Below are positions 45,180 through 55,818 of a stretch of 64,000 nt of DNA, in pieces. A program made the translations under genes and the position numbers. A model generated the notes under the pieces. The model was given only the letters and a program-made list of their open reading frames with translations. It was not told the DNA's origin and made no database searches. The stretch covers positions 5,472,001 through 5,536,000 of the forward strand of contig NC_133526.1 in the NCBI RefSeq assembly GCF_048544455.1. Direction: 5' to 3'. Origin of the DNA: Silene latifolia. Lineage: Eukaryota; Streptophyta; Magnoliopsida; Caryophyllales; Caryophyllaceae. Position 1 is the first letter of the stretch, and the number at the start of each line of letters is the position of its first letter.

Positions 45180-46785
45180 ATGGAGCAAGAAACAGGAATA
45201 CTAACAGGAAGTGGAACAACATCAGGAACATCAACAAAACAAGAAGAAGAAACTCCATTAATCAAAGAAAAGAAGGTGATGAAAGTAATGGTAGGTTTGG
45301 ATGAAAGTGATGCAAGTTTTTATGGACTTAATTGGGCACTTCAACATCTTTTTACTCCCAAAACTTTGGCATCATCAGCACCAACATTAGTGGATGATCC
45401 TAGTGTAAGTTTAAATGAAGAGGGTTGTTTGGTGTATTTAGCTCATGTTCAAAGCCCTTTTCAAAATTATGTTTATCCTGTCGGGCCGGGTTTGCATACT
45501 GGTATAATTCGTACTCCCTTCATCTCATTTATATTGTCCATCGTCTTTTGCTGGATCAAGTGTAGTAGAGTCGGTTAGGCAAGCACAAGCGGAAGTTTCA
45601 GCTCGAATCCTCGAGCGTGCATTGTCATTTTGCAGACACAACAAGGTAGCAAATTGAGTTCCCGAGAGCACTTTGGTACTTTAGTTTCATCATATATACA
45701 GTGTATGATGAATGAACTTAATAATTGTGCAGGTGAGAGCAGAAACATTGATTCTTGAAGGAGACCCGAAGGAGGAAATATGCAAAGCGATTGAACAGAC
45801 GCATGTGGATATGTTAGTCGTAGGTAGTCGCGGCCTAGGACAAATAAAAAGGTATGTCTATTTCTTTGTGTTTCGAGTCTCGACATTGCAGTGAAATTAC
45901 TTTGGCTCCTTATGAGTTGATATCATTATCAACCGTCCTATGTCCTATGTTATTTTTACCTTCGATCTTTATCTATAATTACAATTTTGATGGGAGTGGC
46001 ATCAACCCGACAATGCTATGGTATATTGACTTCTAACCTGTCTTGCGTCTATCATGGTTTCTTCGTCTAGTGGTAGCTGCTGGAGGTAGGGGTGTACACT
46101 GGACTGGGCCGGGGGCAGCTGGGCTGTCAATTTGTGGCCCAGGCCCGGCACTGAAAAGGGGTCGGACTGGGCTCCATAATGTCTGGCCCGGGTCCGGACC
46201 ATATAGTGTTTTTTAGCATTTTTATAATTTTTAGCGGGCCAAGCCTGGCTGGAAATTTGGGGCACTGGCCCGGCCCGGGTAGAGGGACGGGCTGGGCTGG
46301 CACGCGGCCTGGCTAGACTAGAAAAAACCGGCCCACTAATGCGGGCTGGCCCGAGCTGGCCCGCACCGTTGAACAGCTTTAACTGGAAGCTTGTGTACGG
46401 AATGTCGAATATTCTATATTCTGATCCGCTTCCCTGCATGTTACTGATCATTGATCATGCACCTCATTCACTAACAAAAGAAAAAATTGTTCAAGTGTGA
46501 CATTTAGCTGTGTAAATGATAATTTGAATCCTAGTCCAAAACTTGTACTCATTGATAATACGACACGAAAATGCTTAAAAACATGTATAACAATTAACAA
46601 GAGACAATGGATTAAAACATTAAAGGAAAAACAGTTGCAGATTCTGGACTGTTTTCTCATCTAATCTCTAGTTCACCCCATAGCTGTTGGTTTACAGGGC
46701 ATTTCTGGGAAGTGTCAGCGATTATTGCGCTCACCATGCAAGTTGCCCTGTTTTGATCGTGAAGCCGCCAAAAGAAGCCCACTAG
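45180..46785 (+). pseudogene. Universal stress protein copy 2, intron-1 deletion
   Basis: Exon 1 (45180-45489, 3.3% or so diverged from USP1), exon 3 (45733-45851) and exon 4 (46698-46785) are intact, but intron 1 lost about 870 bases. The deletion joins the intron start directly to CTTTTGCTGGATC inside exon 2 and removes the exon-2 splice acceptor. The donor GT remains at 45490, yet only about 55 bases of intron are left with no acceptor. Read through, the frame stops at 45576-45578 after 132 residues, losing the G-x2-G-x9-GS nucleotide-binding motif. Unless a distant acceptor is used, the copy cannot make a full USP. An hAT-type MITE also lies in its leader. Confidence 0.88.
46085..46380. 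repeat. GC-rich interspersed repeat in USP2 intron 3
   Basis: The duplicate of the block at 14090-14385, apparently identical to it. Confidence 0.5.
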
Positions 46786-47033
46786 CCTAAATACAAAGCG
46801 ATCGCAGTGAAGCGACTCCCAAGCTAAATAATATGAATATGCATACTATTAGTTTATGTTTTCCAGTGAACTATTTGGTCTAGTGTAATTGATGTCTTTC
46901 AAAAACCCTAGTTTTCCGGCTCGACTATGGAGTCGAAGCTATGTTTATATCGTGTCAAACAATGTTTGTAGCTATGTTTATATCGTGTCAAACAATGTTT
47001 GTAACTTATTCTCGGATAAAACCTTACGGCATC

Positions 47034-48377
47034 TTAATCCTTAATTTCTTGCAACTTTGTCGAGGAGCAACCTGGAATCGTAACGAGGCTTGCAATACAC
47101 ACCATGGCTGATTGATCCCTTGGCAATGCCTCTAGTTTGATTGTTGTGTTATCTCGTTGATCATACCAAAACAGACCATAGTTGTCAAGTAGTAACCGAT
47201 GTCGTCCTTCCTTTGAACGAGCAATAATATGATAATGCCATTCTATATGTCGAGGAAAACGCAACATCCGCTTCCATGAACCGTATTCTTCCATGATCCA
47301 AAGGTCGTGATAAAATTTACTAGGGTAATAATTATCAACATGTAAGTATAACCATCCATCCAACTCTCCCATTATTATACCCGATATCAATTGAATCGGT
47401 AAACATAAATCGTCTTTCCAATTCTCTGAAGCGACGTCAAAACGGACAATTCGATAATCTCTACGACCACGACCCCTTCCATCTTCTACTAATTTAGGTG
47501 AGGTAAGATAGTGTAGCATCTTGTTACTAAATATTACTTCGCGTCGGTTTTCCCAACTTCTCCCGTATGAAACTGGAGCAGGAGGAGTACGGCAGCTCCA
47601 TAAATCGGCCTTCAAGCTGTATACATGCACATCTCGGTTAGTCTCCGTCCAGAATCTATTACTCACTACGATCTTATAATCATCGTGATCGCTATCATAA
47701 CCAAAACCATATGATAAGCTATAGAACTTTAATATCTTCTCCGACGGAGGAAGGATTAATTTGAAAGTACGCATTGTAGGGTTGCATATAAGGAAGCTCT
47801 TAACTGGCCACTCCTCGTAATTACCGTCCTTCACAATAACATTGAAGCAAACCAAACCGTTGCAAGAACCTATAGTTTTTCTATAGTCATAGTTTCTTAT
47901 GGTACCCTCGGGCCAATTCAATTTGGTCACTTTAACCGGGTGATAAAGATCATCAACAATGCAAGGGGTACGAGTACAGAAAAGTGTACGATTGTGTTGT
48001 GATTTGGGTTCGAGGGATTTGTTAAGATGTAGATTAGCAAAGACAGGATTGTTAATAAGATTGTACCACTCTTTGCATACGCACCTGAAGCATAGGACGG
48101 ATTTAGCCGGTAACCAAACTAGTATTTCGAGAATCACATCTAATGGTATTTGATGGGTACCAATTGTTGGTTGGCGCAGTGGTAGCATGGGGCTGCGCTT
48201 GGTAGGGAAGTCTGCGGATCGATCCCCCACAACTGCGATTGGGAGGGGTTTAAATAACGTAATCCTTGGACACGCCCCGAAATCCGGATTAGTCGGCCCA
48301 ATGTGGTTCGGATTACCGGATGGTTTAGACCAAAAAAAAAAAAATGGTATTTGATGGGTCGTCTTTAGACACCCCAT
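47034..48377 (-). CDS. F-box/FBA protein H with in-frame SINE insert
   Basis: One exon, 447 residues, the twin of A (380). The first 11 residues (MGCLKTTHQIP) are followed by 67 residues derived from an antisense SINE and its target duplication, then the normal F-box resumes (IPLDVILEILVWLPAKSVLC, CVCKEWYNLI) and the FBA region runs to LQEIKD. The insert adds 201 bases (184 SINE + 17 duplication), a multiple of three, and has no stop. It starts FFFFW from the poly(A) tail. An internal Met near its end (MLPLRQPTIG) could serve as another start giving a near-normal N-terminus. The C-terminal half is identical to that of A. F-box and FBA look functional; the effect of the extra N-terminus is unknown. 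Confidence 0.9.
   Translation of the reverse strand: MGCLKTTHQIPFFFFWSKPSGNPNHIGPTNPDFGACPRITLFKPLPIAVVGDRSADFPTKRSPMLPLRQPTIGTHQIPLDVILEILVWLPAKSVLCFRCVCKEWYNLINNPVFANLHLNKSLEPKSQHNRTLFCTRTPCIVDDLYHPVKVTKLNWPEGTIRNYDYRKTIGSCNGLVCFNVIVKDGNYEEWPVKSFLICNPTMRTFKLILPPSEKILKFYSLSYGFGYDSDHDDYKIVVSNRFWTETNRDVHVYSLKADLWSCRTPPAPVSYGRSWENRREVIFSNKMLHYLTSPKLVEDGRGRGRRDYRIVRFDVASENWKDDLCLPIQLISGIIMGELDGWLYLHVDNYYPSKFYHDLWIMEEYGSWKRMLRFPRHIEWHYHIIARSKEGRHRLLLDNYGLFWYDQRDNTTIKLEALPRDQSAMVCIASLVTIPGCSSTKLQEIKD
48159..48342 (+). mobile_element. tRNA-derived SINE, copy 2, inside F-box H
   Basis: 184 bases with an A box (TGGCGCAGTGGTAG near 48172), B-box-like GGATCGATCCC near 48215 and an A run at the 3' end. 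The 17-base target duplication AATGGTATTTGATGGGT is at 48142-48158 and 48343-48359. It lies antisense to the F-box gene. Copy 1 (gene A) has no insertion at this site. Same family as 591-773. Confidence 0.95.
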
Positions 48378-48735
48378 ATCTCAAATCTTGAATTTGGAAA
48401 CAATAGCCGTAACTTCAGATCACAAAATATATATAGCAAGAATCATATTGAGTTTAGGAAGGTAATTGTTGCTAGGATTCTAATGGTGATTGATGTAAAT
48501 ATTTTCTTTCTTAGCATCTTAACATGTGTTCATTCACATGTTAGAAAAATCTTAATAAAAAACTGAATTTTTAAGAATATGTTCATAGTATCCATTTTTT
48601 TTTAAGAATTTGCCCATGGTACTTTTGACGTTGACTCCTCGAGGTTCCATTTTTGTGATTAAGATATCCCTTAACGTAACAACAGCTAAGGGGACTTTAA
48701 ATTTTGATGATGCGACAATAATAAATAATTACTAA
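48378..48735. promoter_or_regulatory. Upstream region of F-box H
   Basis: Shared with the A upstream region up to about 48543 and, inverted, with the displaced E promoter beyond that. TATA-like bases occur near 48425-48436. No gene. Confidence 0.5.
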
Positions 48736-49402
48736 TCAATATATATAATAAGAGTTTTTCTATCCTATGCCCGCTAGGCATATGATAACAAACCCAAAAG
48801 GGAAAGAATTAATGATGTTTTTATGGGAAATTGCAATATTCTATCACTTTATAAGAAAAACATCATTAATTCTTTCATTTTTAGGTTTTTTAGGCATAGG
48901 ATAGAAAAGCCAATATAATAATAAAAACACAAACTAAACATTTAACTTTTTGCTACATCAACATTTATCACTTATTCACCCATTTACCCTCCACCTCATC
49001 AACAACACATTTATTACTTAAAAAAAAAAAGAATAAAGAAAAGACTACCAAACAACAACTATTCTTATCCCTCATATTCGTTACCTATTTTATAAAGAAA
49101 AGCACACCCATTTACTTGTGTTAGGCGACCTTGAACAAGATTATTATAAAACGGGTCATTTTAATAACTGTCTTTATTCATTATCTTTTTTTTTTTTTTT
49201 TATGTTTAGATCCGTTTTACACCTTTTTTAATTTAGAAGTAAAAGATTTCGCGAAAACTTACCATTTCATATAGAGTTATTTTTCCGGTAGTTTTAAGTC
49301 AATAGTTTTTCTATTATAGTGGTTAAATAATAAGTCTTTGAAATAGAATGCATAAGGACAAAAATATGAAAGTCCCGTGCAATGCACGGGTAGCAAAACT
49401 AG
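48736..49402 (+). mobile_element. Helitron-like element in H-I spacer
   Basis: Begins TCAATATATATAATAAGAG after an A. It ends with a perfect palindrome CCCGTGCAATGCACGGG (49374-49390), then CTAG before a T. The E-side spacer lacks about 750 bases here, in line with an insertion, although the left edge leaves some unexplained extra sequence. No coding capacity. Confidence 0.55.
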
Positions 49403-49509
49403 TTAATAAATATGAAATCCCTTTTCTATAAAAGCTATAACATTTAGGAGATTCTGATTGGCTATTTAGGAAAATTAAGTTTACTTAGGTGATGTAGGGC
49501 CCCCCATGA

Positions 49510-49927
49510 GACCATCCACAATAGAGATGAGCTTATCTTCCTCTTATTTTGCCTCACTCCCTCTAATTTTTGGATACCTCATTTTCTCTTTCATTCACTT
49601 TATTTCTCACCATCTCCAACCTCTTTCTTTTATTTTCTCACACAATAGAGAGAGAATCATCTTATGTTCCTCTCTTACTTAAATTACTCTACCAATTTTT
49701 ATTAAAGAAAAAAGTAAAAGAATTATTGTCCATATGCCAAAAAGTGGTTGATTAATAGGCACAAGGGCCAAAGTTAGCTTTCCTCTAAAATCCTCTAAAA
49801 GTAGAGGAAGTGACTACCTTCCTCTTGTTAAGAGGACACTTAACATAAGTCCCACAATAGAGAGGATGTCCTCTTAGAAGAGAGAGGGTACTAAGAGGAT
49901 GTTCAATCCTCTTTACTATGGATGCTC
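49510..49927. mobile_element. MITE with GAGCATCCA-type ends in H-I spacer
   Basis: A 418-base insertion with inverted ends (GACCATCCACAATAGAG against GAGCATCCATAGTAAAG) and a three-base TGA duplication. The matching E-side spacer (about 36305) reads CCCATGATCATAAA without it. The interior carries several CCTCTT/AAGAGG words that pair with each other. Probably PIF/Harbinger-like. Confidence 0.6.
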
Positions 49928-50132
49928 TGATCATTAACCCATTTCCACGTTCATAAATTCTAGTAGGAATTCAATGAAAAAATAACAGAAAATAAATATA
50001 AAATCAAATGTGAAATCCAATAATCATTTTGACAAATATATCATAATCGGAATAATATCAATATTATTGAATAAGTTATTATATTAATAATGTTAAAAGA
50101 TATTGTGATTGTGTTCAAATGCTTTTGAGTAC

Positions 50133-50140
50133 TATAAATA
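50133..50140 (+). promoter_or_regulatory. TATA box of F-box I
   Basis: TATAAATA within GAGTACTATAAATACCC, about 200 bases before the start codon of gene I. Confidence 0.6.
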
Positions 50141-50341
50141 CCCAACAATGTAATTTCCAATGTTGGAAATACGAACAATTATCAATAATATCACAATCGC
50201 TTTATGAATTCCTCCCTCTCCATTTCTATTAACTTGATATTTGAAAATTCAGTCGCGATTAGAAACCTAAGAACAATTACATTCCTGCTATATAGCCGCC
50301 TCTGAGATCCAGGGTTGTATTCTGTCACAAGTTTTTGAGAT

Positions 50342-51379
50342 ATGAGGGGTCTAAAGACGACCGATCGAATACCATTAGATGTGATCCTCGAAATACTATT
50401 TTTGTTACCGTTTAATTCCGCCTTACGCTTCAAGTCCGTATGCAAAGAGTGGTGCAATCTGATCAATAGCCCCGTCTTCGCTAAACTCCATGTTAACAAA
50501 TCCCTCGAATCCAAGTCAGGACACAATCATGCCCTTTTATGTACTTGTACCCTTTCGATCGTTGGCGATCTTTATAATCCCTTAAAATGGACCAAATTGA
50601 ATTGGCCTAACGATACCATAATAGACGACGTCGATAGACATCTGGTAGGCTCTTGCAATGGCTTGGTTTGCTTCAAAGTTTTTCCGAATTCTAAGGATAC
50701 CACCATGTGTAGTTACACGGTTAGGTGCTTCCTTATATGCAACCCGACAACACGTACTTTCAAATTAGTCCTTCCTTCTTTGGAGAACAAATGGAATCGT
50801 CGGGGCTCATCATATGGTTTTGGTTACGATAGAGACCACGATGATTATAAAATTATAGCGACGAGACGTGTTTGGAATGAGAATCATCCTGATGTGTGTA
50901 TATACAGCTTAAAGGCCGATTTATGGCGCTGTCCCAGTACTTCTCCTACCCGATTTTCATCCGGGAAAACCTGGAACAACTATGGACGCACCAAAGTATT
51001 CGGAAACAAGATCGAGCACAGCATGCTGCTACATTATCTTCTTTTAAGTAAGATAGAAAGCGATGGACGTGTCACCTTAGATTATCGAATTGCTCGTTTT
51101 GATGTCGCTTCAGAGAAATGGATAGACGACCTAAATTTACCGGCTGAAATGAATGATGCCATACAACTTAGACAGTTGGATAGTTGGTTATACATACACG
51201 GCATTTATTCAAATGACGTTTGGATCATGGAAGAATATGGTTCATGGAAGAAGATGTTTCGTCTTCCTCAAGATTTAGCGTGGCATTATCTTATTACGCG
51301 TTGTTCAAAGAACGGACACGGACATCATCGTTTATTGCTACAATATTATCAAGGTTATGAGAATTGTATAAAATGGTAC
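50342..51379 (+). pseudogene. F-box/FBA gene I, 5' part, split by gypsy insertion
   Basis: ATG 50342 (MRGLKTTDRIP) opens a frame with an intact F-box (PLDVILEILFLLPFNSALRF, VCKEWCNLI) and nearly the whole FBA region (VGSCNGLVCF, CNPTTRTFKL, YGFGYDRDHDDYKI). It stops being host sequence at 51379, after 346 of about 396 residues (ENCIKWY). Reading on into the LTR adds 16 foreign residues before a stop at 51430. The remaining 50 codons lie 10.7 kb away at 62110-62262 in the same frame. It is the copy-2 sister of B and close to E. The truncated protein keeps the F-box and might be stable, but it lacks the conserved C-terminal strands. Confidence 0.93.
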
Positions 51380-51969
51380 TGTTCCGGGTGTAATTCCAGA
51401 GCAGTTATATGTTACCACCCGTGCTTGTAGAATGACGTCTTTGGTTGAATCCCCCTTGCGGTCTGCTGAAACGATGAACAAACTGAGGGCTCGGCTTTGG
51501 ACCGAGCGAACTCACTCCGACGCTCAAGTCAGTAACTTAGAGAGGTAAGTTGTTGTTACTTGGCAAAGTACGTATTGTAGAGAGATAAGGAAGATATTAC
51601 CAGATGAATAGTGATTCTTAGGTTAAATTGTGGATCTCCTCCTCAATGAGAGTTGAGGAGTATTTATAAACTTTCACCTTTTGTCACGTAGTGGCCAAGT
51701 GGCCAAGTGGCTAGCAGGTGGAAAGACTGATCGACCCCTCGGCCGAGGGACCCATGGCAGGCCGGCGGGCCCTGTTGACTCGCCGCCGAGGGGTCTTGGA
51801 TATGAGTTCACGGATGTGTGCCTCGGCTGGCTCATTGTCCCCGCCGAGGCACAAGAGACAGGCCGACAGGTGGCGTCGGTTAGGCTGTCTAAGCCGTTGA
51901 CTTGCTGTGGATATCTTTGACCTTGCTCAATATGCTGACTGGTCAGCGGGTGCAGAATATGCCCCATCA
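51380..51969 (-). repeat. LTR of the gypsy element (3' LTR)
   Basis: 590 bases, TG to CA, about 98.5% identical to 61515-62104. It contributes the stop that ends the truncated F-box I frame. Confidence 0.95.
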
Positions 51970-52457
51970 ATTTGCCCCCAGCGTAGTCTATGCCATGGTA
52001 TGGGCTCCGATGTATGTTGAGCGTATATTCTGCGCAAGTACAAATTTCTGCCCCGGCTTCTTCTTCCTCGTCATGGCTCTGCTTAGGCCGTACCATATCC
52101 CCCCTCCACATGGATGTGTAATGGACATCCGATGTGGAAAGAGGCAATGACGCTGGCTGAGACCAGGGTGGAGAGTGCCGGTTGTTTCTGATTGCCCCCT
52201 GGCCGGTGCTTTCTGGCTTGGTTGATCATGTGGCCGGCGGATAAACAGATACTTAGGAATTTGATGAGGAAGATGATCAGGCAGAGAGATATGAAGGGGC
52301 GTGTTGAAGACGCTTGGTCACTGTTGCATTGATTGACGTTCAATCGCTGTTAAACGATTGACATTCCGTGGTTGCGTATGTCCGACACGTGTCTGCTTTC
52401 TTGATTGGTCAAGGCGTTTCATGGGCTGCGCCCTGATTGGTCCTTCTTTATGGGCTT

Positions 52458-52470
52458 TCCCCTATAAATA
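52458..52470 (+). promoter_or_regulatory. TATA box of the antisense gene in the gypsy element
   Basis: CTATAAATAGGG near 52461-52472 lies about 180 bases before the ATG of the plus-strand coding region. It is followed by a leader with a possible donor site near 52598. It suggests a promoter independent of the LTRs. Confidence 0.55.
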
Positions 52471-52645
52471 GGGCAGTTAATCCCTGAAATTGGGCACCAA
52501 TTTCATTTTCTCAAAAATTTTCTTCTTTCTAGCCCTCTTTGACGAAACTTCTCTCTAGCTTTCAGAATCATTACTCCGGCGTGGCGTTTTTCTTCAAGGT
52601 AAACAAACAAATTTCTCTTTTTAACTTGTGAGTTTTGCTGTAAAC

Positions 52646-55112
52646 ATGTCTTCTGCTGGTGCCGGACCTAGCAAGCCTGCGCCGGGGGGTTCCCCGTCGC
52701 GTCTTGATGAGGAGGGGATACTAAACGCCATCCCGATAAGGTTTGGGGGCCCTAGGTCTCCGTCTCCTGAAGTCAATCCAAAAGCTCTGGAGGGTTGGGA
52801 GGATGATGATGTTGATGATGACTGTGAGGAAAGGATTCCTTCTGGTGAAGAGAGGCCGCATATCCTGGATCACGGCGAGGCGTGCATGACTGGCCCTGAC
52901 CGTGCCTGGACCAACAAATTCGCCAGTTGTTCCGGCGGAACTCTTTTCGAGGGTCATTTCTACTTCGGTGAGGGGTACAAAATTGTTATCCCTGAGGAGG
53001 GTCAGGCGGTCTGTTGCCCTCCCCCGGGTCATATCGGCGTGTATATCAGGCACCTGGAGTATGGGCTCCGGTTTCCTTTGAATAAACACGTCATGGCTAT
53101 CATCAAAGCTATGAACGTCGCCGTGGCTCAACTGCATCCGTTGGCCGTTAGGACGATAGTTGGCTTCGTGTGGCTCTGTCTTTTTAAGGGGGAGGTCCCT
53201 ACAGTTAACTTGTTCCGCCGGCTTCATCATCTTCGGGCGTCGACCCCCGGTAAAGCGGGGTGGTACAACGTGCAGATGGAGCCGGGCGTCCTCTCAGTTG
53301 ATAAGCTTTCTTCCTGCAAGGACTGGAAGGGGCGGTGGGTGTATGTCGAAGTGCCGGATGACTATCCGCTGCCCCGGTCCTTCCAGCACCAAGTCAACTT
53401 GCGGTGCGAGAGTAAGAGGGAGCGTGAAAAATGGGTCTCCCTGAGTAAGGTCAAGATGGATGCCAGTAGGGTTCCTCTTGGTTCGGATGAGGAGCGGGCG
53501 ATGCAGCTGTTTGATGCTGAGAAGGGATGGGTGCCCCCGACTCAGATTATTCTTCAGGATGAGCTGCTTTGCCGCGTCGGCCTCATACCGGCCCTCAACC
53601 AGGGTGAGTAGGGTCGGTGTGAGGCCCATCTTTGCCTATTACGCTCCTGTTTTTAGAGCTTTGTTTTACTTCTTTTATGTAACTCTTGTCTGGTTTCTTG
53701 CAGACCGGTTTGGCCAGGATCTGTCTGAGGAGACTTTGAAGAGGTTAGGGCTTGATAAGGACGGGAACGTCGTTGAGCGGCACCCTCAGGCTGACGCGCG
53801 TGATCGTAGACTGGCTCCCAACGAACTTATGGACAAGCAGCTGAAGGCACTGGATCCGGCGGCGGCTCAAGCACGGGTTCTCGGGGGCGTGCCGAAGAGA
53901 ACATCAAATGCAAGGTCCAGGTCGGCGACGGCGTCGATTCCAACTCCCTCTTCAACCCCAACGGTCCAGAAGGAGCATGTGGAGGTCATTGATGTCTCCG
54001 AGGAGGTGGTGACCGTTGCGAAGGGCCCTCCTCCTCCAAAGAAGAGAAAAGAGCCACTGCCGGCTTCTACCGTTGCCGGGGAAAAGAGTGATTCACCCGG
54101 TCCTCCATCTAAGAGGGTCCAGACTGGTACGGACCTAACCTGTGGTTCAGACTTAGCTGGTTCATTATGCATTCCCGATGACAGACTCTCTGATGTGTCA
54201 ATGAATGTTGACATGGATGCGCTGTGTAAATTTTTTGTAGATCCGCCGTCGGCAGCCGCCGTTCTTTCTGAGCGGCAATTAGAGAAGCAGCCTGAGAAGG
54301 CGGGTGATAGGAATGTCACCGTCGACTCCGTACTCCAGAAGGTTCCCCCCGCCGAGCTTGTGGCAGAGGGTACAAGGATATCCAAGAGGCTGGCGAAGTG
54401 GACTCAACTGGCCGGCTCCTACCTTATGGAGCAAGAACAGGCCATGGCCCAGGCAGGGCCACTGATCCAACGGCTTAAGCTTGATCTCTCCGCTGCAAAG
54501 GGAGAAGCCGGGAAGGCTAAGCTTGACCTCCTAGCGCTTTCGAAGCGTGCGGAGGAAGGCCGAGAAGCGCCTCGGCCGAGAAGACCAAAGTTGAGGCTGC
54601 TGATGCCACCTCTGCCCAGTTGCTGGAGGAGCGGGACAGGTATAAGGGTGGGTACGACGCCGTTGTTGCCAAAAGGGAAGAATGGAGGGAGATGTATGAG
54701 GCTCAGTCGGAGGCACTCGCGGGCACTAGGGCTGTTCTTGCCCAAAGGGAGAAGGATATTGAGGTGCTTCAAACTAAGATCCTCCCGACCCGTGCGCTCA
54801 ATTCGGATCGAGGCCGAGGAAGCGACCAGGGAGGCAATCAAGAGGCTCATTCCTGAAGACTCCTTCCCGTGGGAAAAATTTGAACAGCTTCTGGATGAGA
54901 TGGCTGATGCCGCGGAAAAAGCGGTTGCGGAAAAGGAAGAGGCGGCGAAGGCGGCTCAGATAGCCGAGGCCAAGGCGGCCTATGATGCAGAGGTGAAGGA
55001 GGCCAAAGAGGAGGCTGAAAAGCTGAAGGCATGTGGAGATGACAAGCTTTCCTCTGGGCCGGCCACCGAAGTTGACGCTGCTGCTGCCGATGGTGGGCAG
55101 CATCATGCGTAG
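52646..55112 (+). mobile_element. Antisense coding region of the gypsy element (PF04195-like)
   Basis: A plus-strand coding region opposite to gag-pol. The first block starts MSSAGAGPSKPAPGG and contains a domain like the putative gypsy-type transposon family (PF04195): GVYIRHLEYGLRFPLNKHVM and QLHPLAVRTIVGFVWLCLF. A second block after about 53700, behind intron-like borders, is Lys/Glu/Ala-rich and likely to form coiled coils. Extra open frames in either orientation are known from plant Tat elements, but their role is not established. This one is preceded by a TATA box. It looks partly degraded, so I treat it as a fossil part. Confidence 0.75.
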
Positions 55113-55581
55113 GGAGACGGGCGGTCGTCACCAGACTCACCCGGCGTCTCGGATAGCTTTAGCTGTTCGGGGGCCAACTACTGAGCCTTTCCTCCCTGCC
55201 ATCTTTTGGCGCCTCAAATGTCATGTCTGCGACCTTTTGCTTTTCTTTTCCTTGTTTTTGTAAAACTTTGGTAGGTTGCGTTTTGGCTCATCCCTATGGG
55301 GACGGCCGTCGTCTGTATCCTTCTCGTTTGTAAACATCATTTTTAGTAAGAGTTTGCTTGTTTTGCCTCTGGCTTGGCCGAGGTCTTTTCTTGTCTTCTT
55401 GCGTTATTAATTGAGCGCTTTTTCATTTTTACCTTCGGCTTAGCCGAGGCAGCTAGAATGCGTATCTCAACTGCGTTTAACGTTTTTTTCTTGAACATGT
55501 TAGCGTGTTGGTCGCTTCCTCTTTCACTCTCGGTCTGGCCGAGGCGTCGGATTTGCGCTTCCCAACCGCCGTTGTGAACAT

Positions 55582-55818
55582 GTTAGCGTATCGACCGTTG
55601 TGTCCCCTGCCAGGCCATCGGCAGACCGAGGCGATGAGGGGTTACGGCGCGACAGCGCACGTTAGCGTATCGATCGTTGTGTCCCCTGCCAGGCCTTCGG
55701 TTGGCCGAGGCGACTAGGGGTTACGACGCGACAGCGTATGTTGGCGTATCGATCGTTGTGTCCTCTGCCAGGCCTTCGGTTGGCCGAGGCGACTAGGGGT
55801 TACGACGCGACAGCGTTC
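55582..55818. repeat. Three 79-base tandem repeats in the gypsy element
   Basis: The unit begins GTT(A/G)GCGTATCGA and starts at 55582, 55661 and 55740, an exact 79-base period. It lies where the antisense region and pol converge, in the tail region that in Tat elements is known to vary and sometimes seed satellites. The stretches 55113-55581 and 55819-55964 hold no further coding signal. Confidence 0.85.
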
